Shown one piece after another: positions 36,287 through 38,495 of a stretch of DNA of 38,495 nucleotides; positions within the stretch are counted from its first letter, which is position 1; each line of letters begins with the position of its first letter. This DNA comes from CAYOZN01 sp964408455 (GTDB lineage: Bacteria > Planctomycetota > Phycisphaerae > UBA1845 > UTPLA1), in the NCBI GenBank assembly GCA_964408455.1, contig CAYOZN010000038.1, positions 1 through 38,495 on the forward strand, read 5' to 3'. A program made the position numbers and the translations under genes. Under the pieces are notes generated by a model. That model was not told where the DNA came from, ran no database searches, and saw only the letters and a list, made by a program, of their open reading frames with translations.

Positions 36287-37981
36287 TCAGCCGGCATTGC
36301 ATCGGCGGTCAGCCGGCGCACGCGTTCGGCGGCGCCGGAGCGCCAGGGGGGCCGCGGTAGCGAACAGACCGAAGGGGCCGAAGCCGCCGCAGGAACTTGC
36401 GGGCGGATTGGTGGTGAGCATGTCTTCGCGCGTCTGCTCGTCGGTCTGAGGATGCTGCAATCCGCTTGGCACCCAGCCGTTCTGTGCGCCCATGAACATC
36501 AGGTCCAAGTCGTAGGTCAGGTCCCGTTCGTTCAAATCGAAGGTGTCGGTGGTCGAATCCGGGCGAAGGGTGACAAAGTCCGGATCGTGCAGGCCGTTCT
36601 CGATGAAGTCGACGAGGGCGTCAATATCGTCGGCGGAGATATCGAGACCGGCCGAGAACAGGGGCGACAGGTTTCCGGCGGCGGCGGCGTCTTCGGAGCG
36701 CGGCACACCGTCGCGAAAATAGCGGACGAACTCGCGGATGGACTCGAATTCGCCGGAGTGGGTGTAGGCTCCTGCGTCGCGCTGCTGGCGAAGGCTGGGC
36801 GTCTTGAACTTGAAGAGATCGTCCAGGCTGCCGGTTGCTTCCAGCCGACCGATGTCGCGAATGGAATCGTCGCCGATGGTATCTCGGGCAAGCTGCATGA
36901 GCGGATGGTCGCCGATGCCGATGTTGTGGAAGTTTTCGTGAACGAGCTGACCGTCCTCGTCGCCGAGCACCTTGTTCAAGGCAAAGCCGCTGTGGCAGGC
37001 AACGCAGTTGGCGCCGCCCTGGTCGGCGGGAGTGAAGTAAAGCGCGGCACCGCGGAGTTGCGCGGCGGTGAGGGCGCTATCGTCTCCGGCGAGGAAGCGA
37101 TCCCAGGGCGAGTTTCGCGTTACGACGGTTCGCAAAAAAGTGGCGATTGCGCGGGCGATGGTCCGGTCGTTGATGAGATCGTCGAGGTTCCGAGACTGGT
37201 CGGCGGCGGCCGCCTCCTCGGGGAAGGCGCGGCGGAAGAGTTCGACGTACACGGGGATGGCCCGCAATGCGTACTGCTGGGTGCCAATCATGCGGTGGGC
37301 GAAGAAGGTGAATTCGACGGCATTTTCCGCGGCGGGCAAGTCGCGCGGGTTGAGGTTGGCCTTGGCGTTGTTGTTCGGATCGTAGGGTTCTCCGGCGGGG
37401 CCGCTCCAGAACAGGCGCCGGTTCGAGGCAAAGCCGACCAGGGTGGGCGAGAGCCGGGCGGGGGCATCCACGGCATCCAGGGCGCCGCTGGACATCAGAT
37501 TGCCGACGCCATCGAATCGCTGGAGGGGCGTGGGCAGGACGTCGGTGAGGCCGGGCATGATCTCGCGCGTGCCGTGAAAACGCCCGGTGACGGCGTCGAA
37601 GCGGCCGCGTCCCTGCCCGCCGATGGCGATGGCCTGCTGCTGACCGGCCTTGCTGCCGGCCTCGCCGAGATGGCAACTGCCGCAGGAGGCGGTTTGTGCC
37701 AGATGTGTGGCACTTCCCATGTCGGGATCGACGCGATTGGAGCGCACAGGGTCGAAGAAGAGCAGCTTGCCGAGTCTTTTCTTTTCGGGGGTGATCCGAA
37801 AGGCCTCATCGTCGGGTTGTGGCATGAATTCGTCGGCGGGCGGCACCATCAGGGCTTCGAGGCTGCCGACGCGATCGATGATGAGCTGGCGGACCTGGTC
37901 GGGCGTCTGGGCCACCGCGCGGCCGAGCGGCATCGAGCCGAACAGCAGGGCGATGACCCAGGCGGGTGTTTGTCGGGACAT
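36287..37981 (-). CDS. Di-heme cytochrome c peroxidase (CCP/MauG family) with surface-sorting-like tail
   Basis: 564 residues. An N-terminal signal peptide (WVIALLFGSMPLGRAVAQ), a first heme site CGSCH (100-104), FFAHRMIG, a second heme site CVACHSG (326-330), and FKTPSLRQQRDAGAYTHSGEF, all typical of bacterial di-heme peroxidases acting outside the cytoplasm, reducing peroxides or oxidising a protein partner. After the catalytic part comes a low-complexity stretch and the tail CGGFGPFG, hydrophobic LFATAAPLAL, then RRRRTR. This resembles C-terminal sorting signals of the Cys-Gly plus TM plus Arg-rich kind (for example MYXO-CTERM), suggesting surface anchoring. ATG 37981 has AGGAG ten bases upstream. 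Confidence 0.9.
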   Translation of the reverse strand: MSRQTPAWVIALLFGSMPLGRAVAQTPDQVRQLIIDRVGSLEALMVPPADEFMPQPDDEAFRITPEKKRLGKLLFFDPVRSNRVDPDMGSATHLAQTASCGSCHLGEAGSKAGQQQAIAIGGQGRGRFDAVTGRFHGTREIMPGLTDVLPTPLQRFDGVGNLMSSGALDAVDAPARLSPTLVGFASNRRLFWSGPAGEPYDPNNNAKANLNPRDLPAAENAVEFTFFAHRMIGTQQYALRAIPVYVELFRRAFPEEAAAADQSRNLDDLINDRTIARAIATFLRTVVTRNSPWDRFLAGDDSALTAAQLRGAALYFTPADQGGANCVACHSGFALNKVLGDEDGQLVHENFHNIGIGDHPLMQLARDTIGDDSIRDIGRLEATGSLDDLFKFKTPSLRQQRDAGAYTHSGEFESIREFVRYFRDGVPRSEDAAAAGNLSPLFSAGLDISADDIDALVDFIENGLHDPDFVTLRPDSTTDTFDLNERDLTYDLDLMFMGAQNGWVPSGLQHPQTDEQTREDMLTTNPPASSCGGFGPFGLFATAAPLALRRRRTRAPADRRCNAG

Positions 37982-38440
37982 GCTGGAGGTCTCCTCAAAG
38001 CAAAGGCGCTTCTCAGTATCGGAATGGACTCTACTCCCACTCTGGGCTGGTCGCGCGGGCTGCGAACCGGCTGGTGCAGCCGCCGATCAGTCACTGCGTT
38101 GTAGAATCGCTCGAACAACAAAGTATAGACCAAAGTTGATTGCCATCCCCAGCGCGGGCGCAAGTGCAGTAAGCCCGGCGATTAAAGCCGACAAGGCGGG
38201 GGGTGGCGCGCGAGTGGCGGGGATGATCGGACCGGCGGAGACGAGACTGGCGAAAGGCCGCGGCCGAGCGGGATTACTGCGAGCGGGTGCGTCGGCAATG
38301 GAGGGGCGTGGCCATCGCGCCAGGGTATGGGCACTGCGACCGTGGCGGATATTCGGGGGCTGGCCGGGACCGGGGACTTGACGTTGGCCGCGTCCGGCTC
38401 TACAAAATCTGGTTCGCGGCTGCGCGTCCGCAGAGGGCAC
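37982..38440. other. Intergenic region before tRNA-Gly
   Basis: No convincing gene. A minus-strand ORF (38440-38087) ends in a hydrophobic stretch ALSALIAGLTALAPALGMAINFGLYFVV; its Pro/Ala/Arg-rich start overlaps the tRNA promoter, so it is more likely a chance frame, although a short membrane protein cannot be excluded. Confidence 0.5.
38378..38406 (+). promoter_or_regulatory. Promoter of tRNA-Gly
   Basis: TTGACG (38378-38383), 17-bp spacer, TACAAA (38401-38406). The predicted start is about 28 bases upstream of the tRNA. Confidence 0.6.
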
Positions 38441-38495
38441 GCGGGTGTAGCTCAGTGGTAGAGCGTCACGTTGCCAACGTGAATGTCGTGGGTTC
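38441..38495 (+). tRNA. tRNA-Gly (anticodon GCC), 5' part
   Basis: GCGGGTGTAGCTCAGTGGTA begins the acceptor and D arms; the anticodon stem TCACG/CGTGA encloses TTGCCAA with anticodon GCC. The T arm GTGGGTTC is cut by the window end. Confidence 0.95.

Noticed and set aside
36260..38104. Long plus-strand ORF of 614 codons
   Set aside because: It is antisense to the peroxidase gene, whose heme motifs and signal peptide prove the minus strand; the Gly/Val-rich translation is a GC shadow.
38087..38440. Minus-strand ORF of 117 codons with a hydrophobic end
   Set aside because: The start overlaps the tRNA-Gly promoter, most of it is Pro/Ala/Arg-rich, and no ribosome site or family is recognised.

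Overview
The window (38,495 bp, high GC, two 100-N scaffold gaps) looks like a draft chromosome piece of a planctomycete, possibly of the Phycisphaerae type. This is inferred from several markers: small membrane proteins ending in a CGYDLRG/CPECG zinc ribbon, a pseudopilin-type secreted protein, PEP-CTERM and dockerin-like tails, a Cys-Gly/Arg-rich C-terminal tail on a cytochrome peroxidase, and many short palindromic repeat families. No rRNA or taxonomic marker gene is present, so the assignment is not proven.

Region 1 (1-6558, +) is a SUF iron-sulfur cluster operon: sufB (3' part), sufC, sufD, a fused sufS-sufE, two related zinc-ribbon membrane proteins, and a SufT/DUF59 gene. Region 2 (6786-10844) is mixed: an SRPBCC protein, a DUF104/PIN toxin-antitoxin pair, a DUF1801 protein with a histone-H1-like tail, a degenerate SDR, an isochorismatase-like hydrolase and a zinc-ribbon membrane protein. 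Region 3 (10890-15108, -) holds two MutS-type ATPases side by side: a membrane-anchored MutS-like protein and a MutS2 without its Smr nuclease domain.

Region 4 (15345-19251, -) is the most interesting part. A cobalamin riboswitch followed by an intrinsic terminator lies just upstream of a PEP-CTERM surface protein, a beta-propeller protein with a dockerin-like tail, and a pseudopilin-like protein. The layout suggests a B12-repressed cell-surface operon, perhaps for cobalamin capture. Region 5 (19657-23025) contains a YbjQ-like protein, tRNA-Glu, a PLD-fold protein lacking its catalytic His, and a GH1 glycosidase whose reading frame is broken and extended by repeats.

Region 6 (23608-28745, -) is a likely acquired defence segment: a large type IIG-like restriction-methylation protein and a two-gene cassette of unrecognised proteins with visibly lower GC. 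Region 7 (28902-33845, +) is the glycine cleavage system gcvT-gcvH-gcvP. Its gcvT carries an in-frame array of 33-bp hairpin repeats. Region 8 (34034-38495) has a small membrane ORF, a family 2 glycosyltransferase, a di-heme cytochrome c peroxidase and the start of a tRNA-Gly.

Across the window at least six short repeat families occur, several of them inside genes. Both scaffold gaps fall in such repeats.
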